Origin: Candidatus Argoarchaeum ethanivorans
GTDB lineage: Archaea > Halobacteriota > Methanosarcinia > Methanosarcinales > EX4572-44
DNA length: 25,342 nt
NCBI GenBank assembly: GCA_905067535.1
Contig: CAJHIR010000003.1
Location: forward strand, 1-25,342
Reading direction: 5' to 3'
The position numbers and the translations under genes are program-made. This document shows, in pieces, positions 9,128 to 16,493 of this stretch. Position 1 is the first letter of the stretch. Each line of letters starts with the position of its first letter. A model generated the notes under the pieces. It was given only the letters and a program-made list of their open reading frames with translations. It was not told the origin of the DNA and searched no databases.

Positions 9128-9141
9128 TCACTCTAAAGTGA
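9128..9141. promoter_or_regulatory. Palindrome between cas6 and csa3, candidate operator
   Basis: TCACTCTAAAGTGA is an imperfect dyad (TCACT/AGTGA arms around CTAA) in the 125-bp gap between the divergent cas6 and csa3 promoters. Csa3 is a dimeric winged-helix protein, so a symmetric site here is a natural binding-site candidate. Binding is inferred, not shown. Confidence 0.45.
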
Positions 9142-9172
9142 AATTTAGATGCTACATTTGCACCAATAAGCA

Positions 9173-9180
9173 TTAATATA
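9173..9180 (+). promoter_or_regulatory. TATA box of csa3
   Basis: TTAATATA is centred about 25 bases before the csa3 ATG at 9202. The spacing suggests a leaderless transcript diverging from the cas operon. Confidence 0.5.
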
Positions 9181-9201
9181 GGGAAGACCAAAAATATTAT
9201 T

Positions 9202-9873
9202 ATGAAAACCTACATCTCACCACTTGGCTTTGAGACTACACACATAATCTCACTTATCGTTAAACATGGGATAGAAAAACACGATCGCATAATCCTCCTG
9301 CGTCCGGAAGAACCTGATAATCGTGCTGGGCTGGCAGTTGAGAACGTAAAAGATATCGTAACAAAGATCGATCCTTCGATTATCGTTGATATCGTGCACA
9401 TTGACCACCATGATTTCAATACGATGGTACTCTCGTTTATAGATCTGATACGCGAATCTTCTCCGTCTGCCATACCCGGTGGCAGGGTCATCGTAAACCT
9501 CTCTGGTGGTCCAAGGGAGATACTTGTTGCACTCACTGCTGCATCCATCTCACTTTCACACTTGATCCACAAGACAACAAACTTCAGCGACATAGATCGA
9601 GAACAGAGGGAGATCGAACTGCCACAGCTCTTGCAGGAACTGGACACGAATGCGCGCCTGATACTTACCGATGTCAAAAAGCACGAGCCAACAACACTCA
9701 TAGAAATCGCATCGCGGCTTTGCCTTTCAGGGAGCACGATCTCACGCCATGCTGCTAAGCTTGCTAATATGCGTGCAATCGAGATTACACCACATGGTAA
9801 GAACAAGCATGCCACGATTTTATTGAGTGGCAGGGTACTACTGAAAGTCTGTGACGTGAAAAGCTGGCCATAG
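9202..9873 (+). CDS. csa3: CRISPR locus regulator Csa3 (CARF domain plus winged helix)
   Basis: Csa3 proteins sense cyclic oligoadenylates or similar ligands through a CARF domain and regulate cas genes. The 223-residue protein starts with the Rossmann-like CARF domain (MKTYISPLGFETTHIISLI; DRIILLRPEEPDNRAG) and has the conserved ligand-site loop VNLSGGPREI at about 98-107. Residues 155-220 form a winged helix-turn-helix (TTLIEIASRLCLSGSTISRHAAKLANM). It is transcribed divergently from the cas operon. Because the Cas10d here shows no cyclase motif, its ligand may come from elsewhere or it may respond differently. Family assignment is firm; regulatory direction is unknown. Confidence 0.92.
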   Translation: MKTYISPLGFETTHIISLIVKHGIEKHDRIILLRPEEPDNRAGLAVENVKDIVTKIDPSIIVDIVHIDHHDFNTMVLSFIDLIRESSPSAIPGGRVIVNLSGGPREILVALTAASISLSHLIHKTTNFSDIDREQREIELPQLLQELDTNARLILTDVKKHEPTTLIEIASRLCLSGSTISRHAAKLANMRAIEITPHGKNKHATILLSGRVLLKVCDVKSWP

Positions 9874-9951
9874 TAGCTCAACGACACTTCTCATATTTCT
9901 ATAAACCAGCCCCCGGGATATTTTTCTACAGTGTGCACGCACCAATAGAAA

Positions 9952-9960
9952 CTTTTATAG
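9952..9960 (+). promoter_or_regulatory. TATA box upstream of small ORF at 9999
   Basis: CTTTTATAG lies about 43 bases before the ATG at 9999, which would leave a short leader containing a G-rich ribosome site (GGGGGTAGGGGTG). Confidence 0.4.
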
Positions 9961-9998
9961 GAAAACAACTTAACAGGTGCTGGGGGTAGGGGTGCGAG

Positions 9999-10115
9999 AT
10001 GTTTGATCTGGAGCGATTGACAAAGATCATAAGCGACATCTATCGATATCGTCGGTTCCGATATCTGAGCCATGCCCGGATACGTGAGATGGTCAGAGAA
10101 GTGTGCAAGGGGTGA
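9999..10115 (+). CDS. Small protein resembling the N-terminus of HepT-like (DUF86) proteins
   Basis: A 38-codon frame beginning MFDLERLTKIISDIYRYRRF has a TATA box and a G-rich ribosome site upstream. The first 20 residues resemble the opening helix of some archaeal DUF86/HepT-like HEPN proteins, but the frame then ends, without the catalytic RNxxxH motif. It could be a truncated remnant or a genuine small protein. A HepT C-terminal-like fragment lies 380 bases downstream at 10498. Function cannot be assigned. Confidence 0.35.
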   Translation: MFDLERLTKIISDIYRYRRFRYLSHARIREMVREVCKG

Positions 10116-10144
10116 AGAGGTGCTGGTAAAATCATGAATAGTCG

Positions 10145-10153
10145 TTTTAAATA
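10145..10153 (+). promoter_or_regulatory. TATA box and ribosome site of the glycosylase gene
   Basis: TTTTAAATA precedes the ATG at 10181 by about 30 bases, and AGGAGG lies 7-8 bases before the ATG. Together they mark an independent transcription unit with a very short leader. Confidence 0.5.
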
Positions 10154-10180
10154 CCGGAAAGTCGGTCAGGAGGCATCTGC

Positions 10181-10510
10181 ATGAGGATATGGGACGTGCC
10201 TCCTGATCGGATGTGCCGCAATCATCTGCTTGGCGAACACAGGGAAATCCATGCCGTGTGGTCGATAATAACTAACAACAAAAAAGCGTATTCAAACCAT
10301 CCCGAGATCCTGCGGTGGAGGGGGCGGCTTAGGGCGCTGTACCTCCGGCATGAGGCACTGGTTACAGAAATGGCAGCGAGAGGATACAAGCATCATACGC
10401 CAATGGATCCGGAACTTGCAACCGGAGAATCCGTACAGACCGAATTTGTTGCTTCTTACGAGGAACAGATTCTAATCTTGAGAGGGCGGGGCTGCGAATG
10501 CAGGGTGTGA
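10181..10510 (+). CDS. Pyrimidine dimer DNA glycosylase / endonuclease V-like protein
   Basis: The 109-residue product belongs to the T4 endonuclease V-like (Pyr_excise) family, which removes pyrimidine dimers by base excision. MRIWDVPPDRMCRNHLLGEHREIHAVW matches the family opening; E22 in EHREIHAV corresponds to the catalytic Glu23 of the T4 enzyme, with the neighbouring Arg also kept. The T4 catalytic N-terminal Thr is replaced (MRIW), as in many cellular homologues, so the exact reaction is uncertain. A TATA box (10145-10153) and the ribosome site CAGGAGG (10168-10173 region) support the ATG at 10181. The end overlaps the start of the HepT-like fragment frame. Confidence 0.85.
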   Translation: MRIWDVPPDRMCRNHLLGEHREIHAVWSIITNNKKAYSNHPEILRWRGRLRALYLRHEALVTEMAARGYKHHTPMDPELATGESVQTEFVASYEEQILILRGRGCECRV

Positions 10511-10641
10511 TGGTGGCTACTTTGGAGCGGAAAGTGGAGTGTCGGGTTGTGCGCGATGAGAAGATAAAATATGCATTGGAAGAAACGAATGGACTGCGAA
10601 ACCGCCTTGTTCACGGATACCGCGACATCAACGCTTTCGTC
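10498..10641 (+). pseudogene. Fragment of a HepT-like (DUF86/HEPN) protein
   Basis: In this frame the translation contains EETNGLRNRLVHGYRDINAF, the R-N-x-x-x-H segment that forms the RNase site of HepT-type HEPN toxins, preceded by about 25 residues of weak similarity. The rest of the domain is missing on both sides, and downstream the frame runs into antisense of the trmG10 remnant. It is therefore best read as a broken toxin gene. No antitoxin nucleotidyltransferase (MNT) is seen nearby. Confidence 0.5.
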
Positions 10642-11306
10642 CTTCAGTGCAAGATGCGATGCATTCTGGTACATAAGAACGTATTTTTTTGTAATACCCA
10701 AGGTTCACTTTTGCTCCGGAAACGATTTTCCATTGGATGTCCGAACCTATCACATCAACATTTAGGAGTCCTGCCTCTACAAGTATTCCAGCCGTTTCAC
10801 AGAAAGGGTCAAGCAAGAGATCGTTTTTTTAATCTCACACAGGTTGACGTGCGTCCTTGATATACAGGTATGAGAACGCCGTGATAAAAAAACGGTTTGT
10901 TTTTTGGATTTCGTTCTTCAAATGACGAGCGATTGATGCGATGCAATAATATTCCAAAAATAGCCATCTCTGAAATGAGCAACAGTTTAAAGCATACATC
11001 CGGAGTTTGAAGGTCTGCCCTGTTGCCATATCTGTGTATGATTTCACTTATTCATGGTTCAAGCACCTGTGGCGTTTTGATCAGTGGACACCGCTCTCAG
11101 GTTTGAATACGAGAGGAAATCCAACGTTTCAACCGCGACACCACGCAATGTGACACTCTTCCTAACAAATTTAGGGAAGTCACTGTGTTTATACAATTTA
11201 ATGCTCTTTTCTCTTTGCTGCGTATCCAAATTGATTAATTTTGTGTTAATCGGGTGATAATTTTTCTCAAGTGCAGAGATCACGGAGAATTAAAGAGGCA
11301 CCTCAT
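10641..11306 (-). pseudogene. Decayed tRNA (guanine-10-N2) methyltransferase (TrmG10/Trm11 type)
   Basis: Pieces of one protein lie in different minus-strand frames. From 11306, MRCLFNS then VISALEKNYHPINTKLINLD (from 11283) resemble the N-terminus. Around 11042-10900 another frame reads RYGNRADLQTPDV, then MAIFGILLHRINRSSFEERN and PKNKPFF, the end of the THUMP region and linker. After a frameshift comes YHGVLIP, then LDPFCETAGILVEAGLLNV and IGSDIQWK (10816-10740), the SAM-binding methyltransferase motif. A stop and several frame changes separate them, and the C-terminal third is absent, the remnant ending near the HepT fragment. The functional enzyme methylates G10 of tRNA; this copy cannot. 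Confidence 0.75.
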
Positions 11307-11467
11307 TCCCTCCCCTCTATGCACCCTTGTGATTGGTTACGTGGTCGAATTCCTCATAGATATTGACCACACAATATTCTAGCAAGCAGCAGCACCTCTT
11401 GCCAAAGTAGACGCCAGTACCCATATAATAAGAAAATATATATCCTAACCTGTCTGTCTGACTAACT
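11307..11467. other. Upstream region of hemB and of the trmG10 remnant
   Basis: On the minus strand AGGGGAGGG just before the ATG at 11306 looks like a surviving ribosome site of the dead trmG10 gene. On the plus strand the hemB promoter occupies the right end. No other gene is seen. Confidence 0.45.
11433..11442 (+). promoter_or_regulatory. TATA box of hemB
   Basis: AAATATATAT lies about 30 bases before the hemB ATG at 11468, consistent with a leaderless or very short leader. Confidence 0.55.
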
Positions 11468-12454
11468 ATGTTTCCGATTACTCGAATGCGTAGACTGCGT
11501 TCAACTAAAATTAAACAGATGATGCAGGAGACAAAACTTGATGTTTCTGATTTTGTCTATCCTTTGTTTGTGGATGAGAATATAACCAGACCAGTGGAGG
11601 TAGCGTCCATGCCTGGTGTTTTTCGCCTGCCGGTTGAGGGTGTTGTAAGCGAGGTACAGGAAGTGTGCGAACTCGGCATTCCTGCTGTAATTCTCTTTGG
11701 CGTGCCGCGTGATAAGGATGAAAATGGTACTCATGCGTGGGGGAACGATGATGTGGTCCAGAGGGCAGTGCGACAGGTAAAAGCTGAATTTGGTGATGAC
11801 ATCTATGTTATTACTGATGTGTGCCTGTGCGAATACACGAATCATGGTCACTGTGGTGTGACCCATGGGGAGCAGATTTTAAATGACCCGACTCTTGAAC
11901 TTCTTGGCAAAACTGCAGTAAGTCAGGTAGCTTCCGGTGCTGATATGGTTGCACCCTCCGGAATGATGGATGGGATGGTGCAGGCAATTCGCAGAAGCCT
12001 TGACATGGAAGGCTACACTGATGTGCCAATTATGTCGTATGCAGCCAAGTATGCATCAAACTTTTATGGACCTTTCAGGGATGCAGCCGATTCCAGCTAC
12101 ACGTTTGGCGATCGCAGTACCTACCAGATGAATCCTGCAAATAGCGATGAAGCACTGCGAGAGGTAGAACTGGATATTGCAGAGGGTGCGGATATTGTCA
12201 TGGTAAAGCCAGCACTGCCGTACTTGGATGTACTGTATCGAATTAAACAACAATTCCGGATGCCCACTGCTGCATATCATGTAAGTGGCGAGTACTCGAT
12301 GATAAAAGCAGCAGCAAAGCTTGGCTGGCTTGATGACAAACGCACGATGTATGAATCGCTTATAGCTATCAAGCGAGCTGGTGCAGACATTATCATTACT
12401 TACGCTGCAAAACAACTGTGCCTCAACAATTACTTTTCGTCCAATCCAGGATGA
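11468..12454 (+). CDS. hemB: Delta-aminolevulinic acid dehydratase (porphobilinogen synthase)
   Basis: HemB joins two 5-aminolevulinate molecules to form porphobilinogen in tetrapyrrole synthesis (siroheme, F430, cobamides, haem). The 328-residue length is typical. Zinc-binding cysteines C119, C121 and C129 are present in DVCLCEYTNHGHCG, so this is the zinc-dependent form. Schiff-base lysines are K194 (SYAAKYASNFYGPF) and K247 (IVMVKPALPYLDVL). It stands alone here: no other heme-pathway gene is adjacent, and its downstream neighbour is convergent. Confidence 0.98.
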   Translation: MFPITRMRRLRSTKIKQMMQETKLDVSDFVYPLFVDENITRPVEVASMPGVFRLPVEGVVSEVQEVCELGIPAVILFGVPRDKDENGTHAWGNDDVVQRAVRQVKAEFGDDIYVITDVCLCEYTNHGHCGVTHGEQILNDPTLELLGKTAVSQVASGADMVAPSGMMDGMVQAIRRSLDMEGYTDVPIMSYAAKYASNFYGPFRDAADSSYTFGDRSTYQMNPANSDEALREVELDIAEGADIVMVKPALPYLDVLYRIKQQFRMPTAAYHVSGEYSMIKAAAKLGWLDDKRTMYESLIAIKRAGADIIITYAAKQLCLNNYFSSNPG

Positions 12455-12470
12455 GCACTGTGTCCTGCTA

Positions 12471-12505
12471 AAAACCGGTCACGATTTTTTTTCAATCTTT
12501 TATCC
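12471..12505 (+). terminator. T-rich terminator after hemB
   Basis: A run of eight T followed by a second T-rich stretch lies 30-50 bases after the hemB stop codon. Archaeal RNA polymerase terminates at such runs. It overlaps the 3' end of the convergent phosphatase-like gene. Confidence 0.4.
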
Positions 12506-13862
12506 GCTTGATCAGCATAATCCCGATGATGTTGACAAACAATATCAATATCATGCCTGCAGCATATCGTGTTGTGTGATTGGTTGAGGTTCTTTTTACA
12601 GTTGGTGGTGGTGTTTTTGTTGGTTGTGTTGTATCTGGCACTTTCACATTTAACATTATATCTCCCTCGAGTGATACAGTCTGTTCGGTTGTGGTATTGC
12701 CCTTCACAAACCGAAGCCTGTACGTACCTTCCAGATATTTGAAAACAACCTTTTTACCTGTTTGATTGTCGACTAATGAGTTCCCCTGATACAGATGGAC
12801 ATAATCAGCATCTGTTGTAGCATAGATGTTTGCATAATTTTTGATTGGGAGAGCTTTGCCATCCGCATCAAGTGTGTTTGCAATATCGAGGATGCCAAGC
12901 AGTGTGGGTGCAATGTCCTCCTGACCATGTTCCCCTTTAAGAATGCCTGTTTTAACATTTTCTGCACTTACTATCCGTGGAATGTACAAACTTTCAGTCT
13001 TTTTCACATAGTCGCCCCCAGCATTCCCCCCGCGTGAATCCACTGTTCTAAAGGAGATGCCATGGTCAGAGGTAAATAAAAAAACAATATGATTGTCTCT
13101 GCAAAGTTTTTTGAAAGAATACAGATCAACATCAAGTCCTTTTATCACTTCACTGTATGTTGAAAATCCTGCATAGTGGCCTGCACCTTCCAGACCTCCC
13201 AGACCTCCCACGTTTACGATCAACAAAAAGCGTTTTGAAGGATACTCTTGAAGCATTGTTTTTACTATCTTTTCTGCTGTTTCGATAGCAAACCGATTGT
13301 ACATACAATACCTTGTTGCCCCTGCTGTATTATTTACGTATTCCGGCATCATCGAGCATCGCTGTTCCATTATCTTAAGTATCTCTGATGGTGCATTTTT
13401 ATGCTGTATCTCAAAGACGGGGCTTCGTATCGAGTTTGATCTGGCATATAGTACAGCATCCTGTTTTTCTCGCATGTTTGAAGAACTGCCTCGTTCCATT
13501 ACCCCAAGAATAAGAAACTCTTCACTGTTTTGTAGTACATCAAACAGGGTGGTGGTTTCAGGTATCGTTTCGGTTGTAGCCTTCGAGTTTCCTGTGACGA
13601 TTACTGAATGTCCTGGTCCTGTTTTCGGTACAGGTGCTTTGACATACAGCACCCGCAACCCGTCAGCAGTGATATTGGGGCATGGTGTGTTCTGAAGCTT
13701 CTTGCCATCATGAGTTTCTGCCATAAGCTCTGGATAGATGTAGTGCGAGCCAAGCCCGTCAGCAATAAATAACACTGCACCCTGTGGTGGTGGGACGCTT
13801 GCTGATGCGGCAGTACAGTTGATGATAAATAGTGTGATTAGAATTTTATGAATGTTTCTCAT
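12492..13862 (-). CDS. Membrane-anchored alkaline-phosphatase-superfamily protein
   Basis: The 456-residue protein begins with a signal peptide (about 1-23) and ends with a transmembrane helix (about 434-451) plus basic tail, so the enzyme domain should face outside. Superfamily features are D35 (LFIADGLGSHY), T81 or S86 in KTGPGHSVIVTG as possible nucleophile, H229 (GAGHYAGF), D266-H267 (TSDHGISF) and H312 (EHGQEDIAPTLLGI). A small beta domain at about 355-410 and a Thr/Pro-rich linker precede the anchor. It may hydrolyse a phospho- or sulfo-ester, or a phosphodiester; the substrate cannot be read from sequence. It is convergent with hemB, and has a TATA-like element about 30 bases upstream. 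Confidence 0.8.
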   Translation of the reverse strand: MRNIHKILITLFIINCTAASASVPPPQGAVLFIADGLGSHYIYPELMAETHDGKKLQNTPCPNITADGLRVLYVKAPVPKTGPGHSVIVTGNSKATTETIPETTTLFDVLQNSEEFLILGVMERGSSSNMREKQDAVLYARSNSIRSPVFEIQHKNAPSEILKIMEQRCSMMPEYVNNTAGATRYCMYNRFAIETAEKIVKTMLQEYPSKRFLLIVNVGGLGGLEGAGHYAGFSTYSEVIKGLDVDLYSFKKLCRDNHIVFLFTSDHGISFRTVDSRGGNAGGDYVKKTESLYIPRIVSAENVKTGILKGEHGQEDIAPTLLGILDIANTLDADGKALPIKNYANIYATTDADYVHLYQGNSLVDNQTGKKVVFKYLEGTYRLRFVKGNTTTEQTVSLEGDIMLNVKVPDTTQPTKTPPPTVKRTSTNHTTRYAAGMILILFVNIIGIMLIKRIKD

Positions 13863-13993
13863 ATACGGTGTTGTTACTGAATGGTTCTCGTATATCTAAA
13901 GTTTTGCAGAGCCACATCATCTTGTCAGACTGGAGAAAAGAATCTTTTCGCAGCACCGAAATGTTTAAGTTTATTATGAATATGTATTCATTA

Positions 13994-14440
13994 ATGCCAA
14001 GACCAAGACATAACCGGCATATACGGTCATCATTCGATTACGATTGCTGGAGACCATACGCAGCCTGTCTAAAGGACAGAGGCGAAGTAGTCCTGAAGAT
14101 GGAAGAGATGGAAAGCATACGTCTGAAGGATTATCTTGGAATTGACCAACGTGAGGCTGCAAATCTTATGAAGGTCTCGCAGCCGACATTCCACAGAATT
14201 CTCTCCGAAGCAAGAAAAAAGATCGGATGTGCCCTGGCATGTGGTAAAGCAATACGAATATATGGAGGAACATACGAAATAGCGATGACGCAGCAGAGGA
14301 AGTTCCGGTGCTATTCATGCCAGCATGTGTGGGAGATTACGCATGGCATTGGAAAGTCAGAGAACTGTCCAAACTGCGGCGCAGCTATGCCAGAGACGGA
14401 AGTTGCAGACACAGCATGCAGTAAGATGGTGAAATCATGA
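13994..14440 (+). CDS. DUF134 family DNA-binding protein with C-terminal zinc ribbon
   Basis: DUF134 proteins carry a sigma-70 region 4-like helix-turn-helix. The start is set at ATG 13994 because the family begins MPRPR; upstream ATGs at 13979 and 13985 are less likely, and TTTAAGTTTA (13964-13973) is a fitting TATA box. The 148 residues contain [57 protein letters not shown] (HTH) and GKAIRIYGG. The C-terminal FRCYSCQ (106-109 cysteines) and ENCPNCG (C125, C128) form a zinc ribbon. It overlaps the Mrp gene (ATGA), and commonly occurs next to Mrp/NifX genes, so it may regulate iron-sulfur or metal-cofactor genes. Confidence 0.88.
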   Translation: MPRPRHNRHIRSSFDYDCWRPYAACLKDRGEVVLKMEEMESIRLKDYLGIDQREAANLMKVSQPTFHRILSEARKKIGCALACGKAIRIYGGTYEIAMTQQRKFRCYSCQHVWEITHGIGKSENCPNCGAAMPETEVADTACSKMVKS

Positions 14441-15264
14441 AAAAAGAAGGAAAAGAAGAAGAGGCTATGGCTCAGGAAAAACGCTTAAAAGAGCGCATGG
14501 GAAAAATAAAGCATAAAATAATGGTTATGAGTGGAAAAGGCGGCGTTGGGAAGACTACAGTAGCTGTCAACCTTGCGCTCACACTTGCAGCAAAGGGATA
14601 CGAGGTCGGAATCATGGACGCCGACGTTCACGGGCCAAATGTTCCGAAGATGCTCGGAATCGAGGACGAACGTCCCGATGTGACAGAAGAAGGAATAATC
14701 CCGGTCTTCGTGCCCCCTCGGGTCAAGGTCATGTCCCTTGCATTCCTGTTACAGAGCAAGGATACGCCAGTGGTATGGCGGGGGCCGCTCAAAATGGGTG
14801 TAATCAGGCAGTTTCTAAGTGATGTCCTCTGGGGCGACCTGGACTGCCTCATAGCTGACCTCCCGCCAGGAACCGGCGATGAACCATTGAGTGTTGCCCA
14901 GTTAGTCCCTGAAATTGACGGGGCAATCATTGTCACCACGCCGCAGGATGTAGCGCTCCTCGATTCAAGAAAGTCAGTGACCTTTGCAAAGAAACTTGGA
15001 ATTCCTGTAATCGGGATTATAGAAAACATGAGCGGGTTCAAATGCCCGAAATGCGGTGAAACAATCGATCTTTTCAAGACCGGCGGCGGTGAACGTGCTG
15101 CCATTGACATGGGTGTACCGTTCCTTGGCAGGATTCCAATCGAGGTTAATATTGTTTTATCAGGTGACAGTGGCATCCCATTCGTGTTAGAGCATGAGTC
15201 AGAGGCTGCTCAATCCTTCAGGGCAATCGTTGACAATATAGAAGATATTATGAAAGGAGAGTAA
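14437..15264 (+). CDS. Mrp/NBP35-family iron-sulfur cluster carrier ATPase
   Basis: Mrp/ApbC/NBP35 proteins bind and deliver Fe-S clusters using a deviant Walker P-loop ATPase. The 275-residue product shows [10 protein letters not shown] at 32-41, MDADVHGPN at 60-68, [11 protein letters not shown] at 140-150, and C203/C206 in KCPKCGE, the cysteines that bridge a cluster between subunits. The first 25 residues are a charged, lysine-rich leader. The ATG overlaps the DUF134 stop, and the next gene begins 5 bases after its stop, so the genes are co-transcribed. Confidence 0.96.
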   Translation: MKKEGKEEEAMAQEKRLKERMGKIKHKIMVMSGKGGVGKTTVAVNLALTLAAKGYEVGIMDADVHGPNVPKMLGIEDERPDVTEEGIIPVFVPPRVKVMSLAFLLQSKDTPVVWRGPLKMGVIRQFLSDVLWGDLDCLIADLPPGTGDEPLSVAQLVPEIDGAIIVTTPQDVALLDSRKSVTFAKKLGIPVIGIIENMSGFKCPKCGETIDLFKTGGGERAAIDMGVPFLGRIPIEVNIVLSGDSGIPFVLEHESEAAQSFRAIVDNIEDIMKGE

Positions 15265-15269
15265 TAAAT

Positions 15270-15935
15270 ATGAAAATATGTGTAACATCAGCCGGGCCAT
15301 CCATGGATGCGCCCGCGGATCCGAGATTCGGGCGATGCCAGTATTTCGTGATCGTTGACTCGGAAACAATGGAGTATGAATCGATGCCGAACCCAAGCAT
15401 AAACGCTTCAGGTGGTGCAGGAATACAGGCAGCACAAACCGTTGCAGGCATTGGCGTTGGAGTTGTTATCACTGGAAACCTTGGACCAAACGCAACCCAG
15501 ACACTCAAAGCTTCCGGAATTAAGATGATAACCGGTGCAAGCGGTACCGTCCGCGATGCAGTCGAGCAGTACAAGAGCGGGGGCTTTTCACAGACCACGA
15601 GTCCGACCGTTCCTGAGTACTCCGGACGTGGCGGTGCTGGTACTGGTGCAGGTGCGGGCACTGGCATGGGCACTGGTGTAGGTGCAGGTGCAGGTGCCGG
15701 GATGGGCGGTGGCAGAGGCATGGGCGGCGGAGGTGGACGTGGCAGCGGTCGCGGCATGGGAAGAGGTATGGGAAGGGACACGGGTATGGAAGCTCCGGTA
15801 ACACCTGTTCCCGCAGCACCAGCCACGCCTCCACGAACCAGGGAACCTGGGACACAGAGCATAAAAAGCGATATAAAAACCCTGGAAAGCCAAATGGAGC
15901 AGATCAAGAAAAGAATTAAAGAATTAAAGAGGTAA
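15270..15935 (+). CDS. NifX/NafY-like (dinitrogenase iron-molybdenum cofactor family) protein with Gly-rich linker
   Basis: The first 110 residues match the NifX/NifB-C fold that binds Fe-Mo or related cofactors (MKICVTSAGPSMDAPADPRFGRCQYFVIVD; GAGIQAAQTVAGIGVGVVITGNLGPNA). Residues about 120-170 are a Gly/Ala/Arg/Met low-complexity segment, then a Pro/Thr region. The end is a short coiled coil, LESQMEQIKKRIKELKR, almost the same as the end of the next gene. A ribosome site AAAGGAGAG precedes the ATG. Most family members lack so long a tail. It probably acts as a metal-cluster carrier with Mrp; nitrogen fixation itself is not implied by this gene. Confidence 0.85.
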   Translation: MKICVTSAGPSMDAPADPRFGRCQYFVIVDSETMEYESMPNPSINASGGAGIQAAQTVAGIGVGVVITGNLGPNATQTLKASGIKMITGASGTVRDAVEQYKSGGFSQTTSPTVPEYSGRGGAGTGAGAGTGMGTGVGAGAGAGMGGGRGMGGGGGRGSGRGMGRGMGRDTGMEAPVTPVPAAPATPPRTREPGTQSIKSDIKTLESQMEQIKKRIKELKR

Positions 15936-15940
15936 TAAAA

Positions 15941-16234
15941 ATGCAAGGCAGATACAGGAATATGTACTATGCAACAGGACTCCCGGGATGGATGCGGTTT
16001 GGATACTCCCCGGGCTGGGTTGGACGGAATGCAGGTGGATTTTCACCATCTGTCCAGTATATGCAAGCCGGGGCATGGCAAACGCCACAACCACAGGCAA
16101 TGGCATCAGAAATCCCGGTGGGAATGCCAACAACCCCGGGGCATCAGGAAATCTCAATACTTGAATCCCAGGCAGCAATGTTAGAACAGCAACTGGAGCA
16201 GATCAAAAAGAGGATCGAAGAACTGAAGAAATGA
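15941..16234 (+). CDS. Small DUF5320-like protein with C-terminal coiled coil
   Basis: The 97-residue protein has a Gly/Tyr/Pro-rich N-terminal part (RYRNMYYATGLPGWMRFGYSPGWVGRNAGG) and a C-terminal coiled coil, ILESQAAMLEQQLEQIKK followed by RIEELKK. DUF5320 proteins with this layout frequently sit beside Mrp and NifX-family genes. It starts 5 bases after the NifX-family stop with its own AAAGAGG ribosome site. The shared coil suggests that the two proteins pair. The biochemical role is unknown. Confidence 0.7.
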   Translation: MQGRYRNMYYATGLPGWMRFGYSPGWVGRNAGGFSPSVQYMQAGAWQTPQPQAMASEIPVGMPTTPGHQEISILESQAAMLEQQLEQIKKRIEELKK

Positions 16235-16426
16235 GATACCTGGGCTTTTGAATCGCTGTGTACATGTATCAGATTGCAGCTCCTGCGCCTATGAAAAGGG
16301 CAGTTTCCCGCATCTCTGTACTTCTCAATAACCTAATCTATGGTGTATATCTTAAACACCTTTAGGTTGCGTACTCAATTATACTCTATGGTCTAATGAA
16401 TTTCAATTCCGCCAAAGCATTATTTC
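16235..16426. other. Intergenic region with stem-loop
   Basis: No gene is seen. A stem-loop at 16330-16368 has outer arms AACCTAA/TTAGGTT and inner arms GGTGT/ACACC. It lies about 100 bases after the last gene of the Mrp operon and could help end transcription, or it may be a decayed member of the palindromes that follow. Confidence 0.4.
16330..16368. repeat. Two-part inverted repeat
   Basis: Outer 7-bp arms (16330-16336 and 16362-16368) and inner 5-bp arms (16342-16346 and 16356-16360) are perfectly complementary. The paired arms separated by an internal mismatch recall attC organisation, but no RYYYAAC core is complete. Confidence 0.5.
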
Positions 16427-16493
16427 AGGTAACGGTTTTGGTATATCTGAAATTTAGGCGAAGTGAAACGAAGCCAGATACGCTATGTTAGGC
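16427..16493 (-). repeat. attC-like palindrome 1 (after the membrane-protein cassette)
   Basis: On the minus strand it begins with GCCTAAC, a perfect RYYYAAC core, and ends at GTTACCT. Inside, TATCTG (16444-16449) and CAGATA (16475-16480) form an inner stem around a spacer that contains TTTAGGCGAAG. The size of 67 bp fits an attC site. It lies about 25 bases beyond the stop codon of the upstream ORF, where integron attC sites lie. Confidence 0.55.

Noticed and set aside
9210..9887. 225-codon open frame on the strand opposite csa3
   Set aside because: It is Ser/Ile-rich antisense translation of a clear CARF-winged-helix gene, with no domain of its own.
15248..15946. Long Pro-rich open frame opposite the NifX-family gene
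   Set aside because: It is the antisense of the Gly-rich linker; GC-rich low-complexity sequence keeps stops away on both strands.
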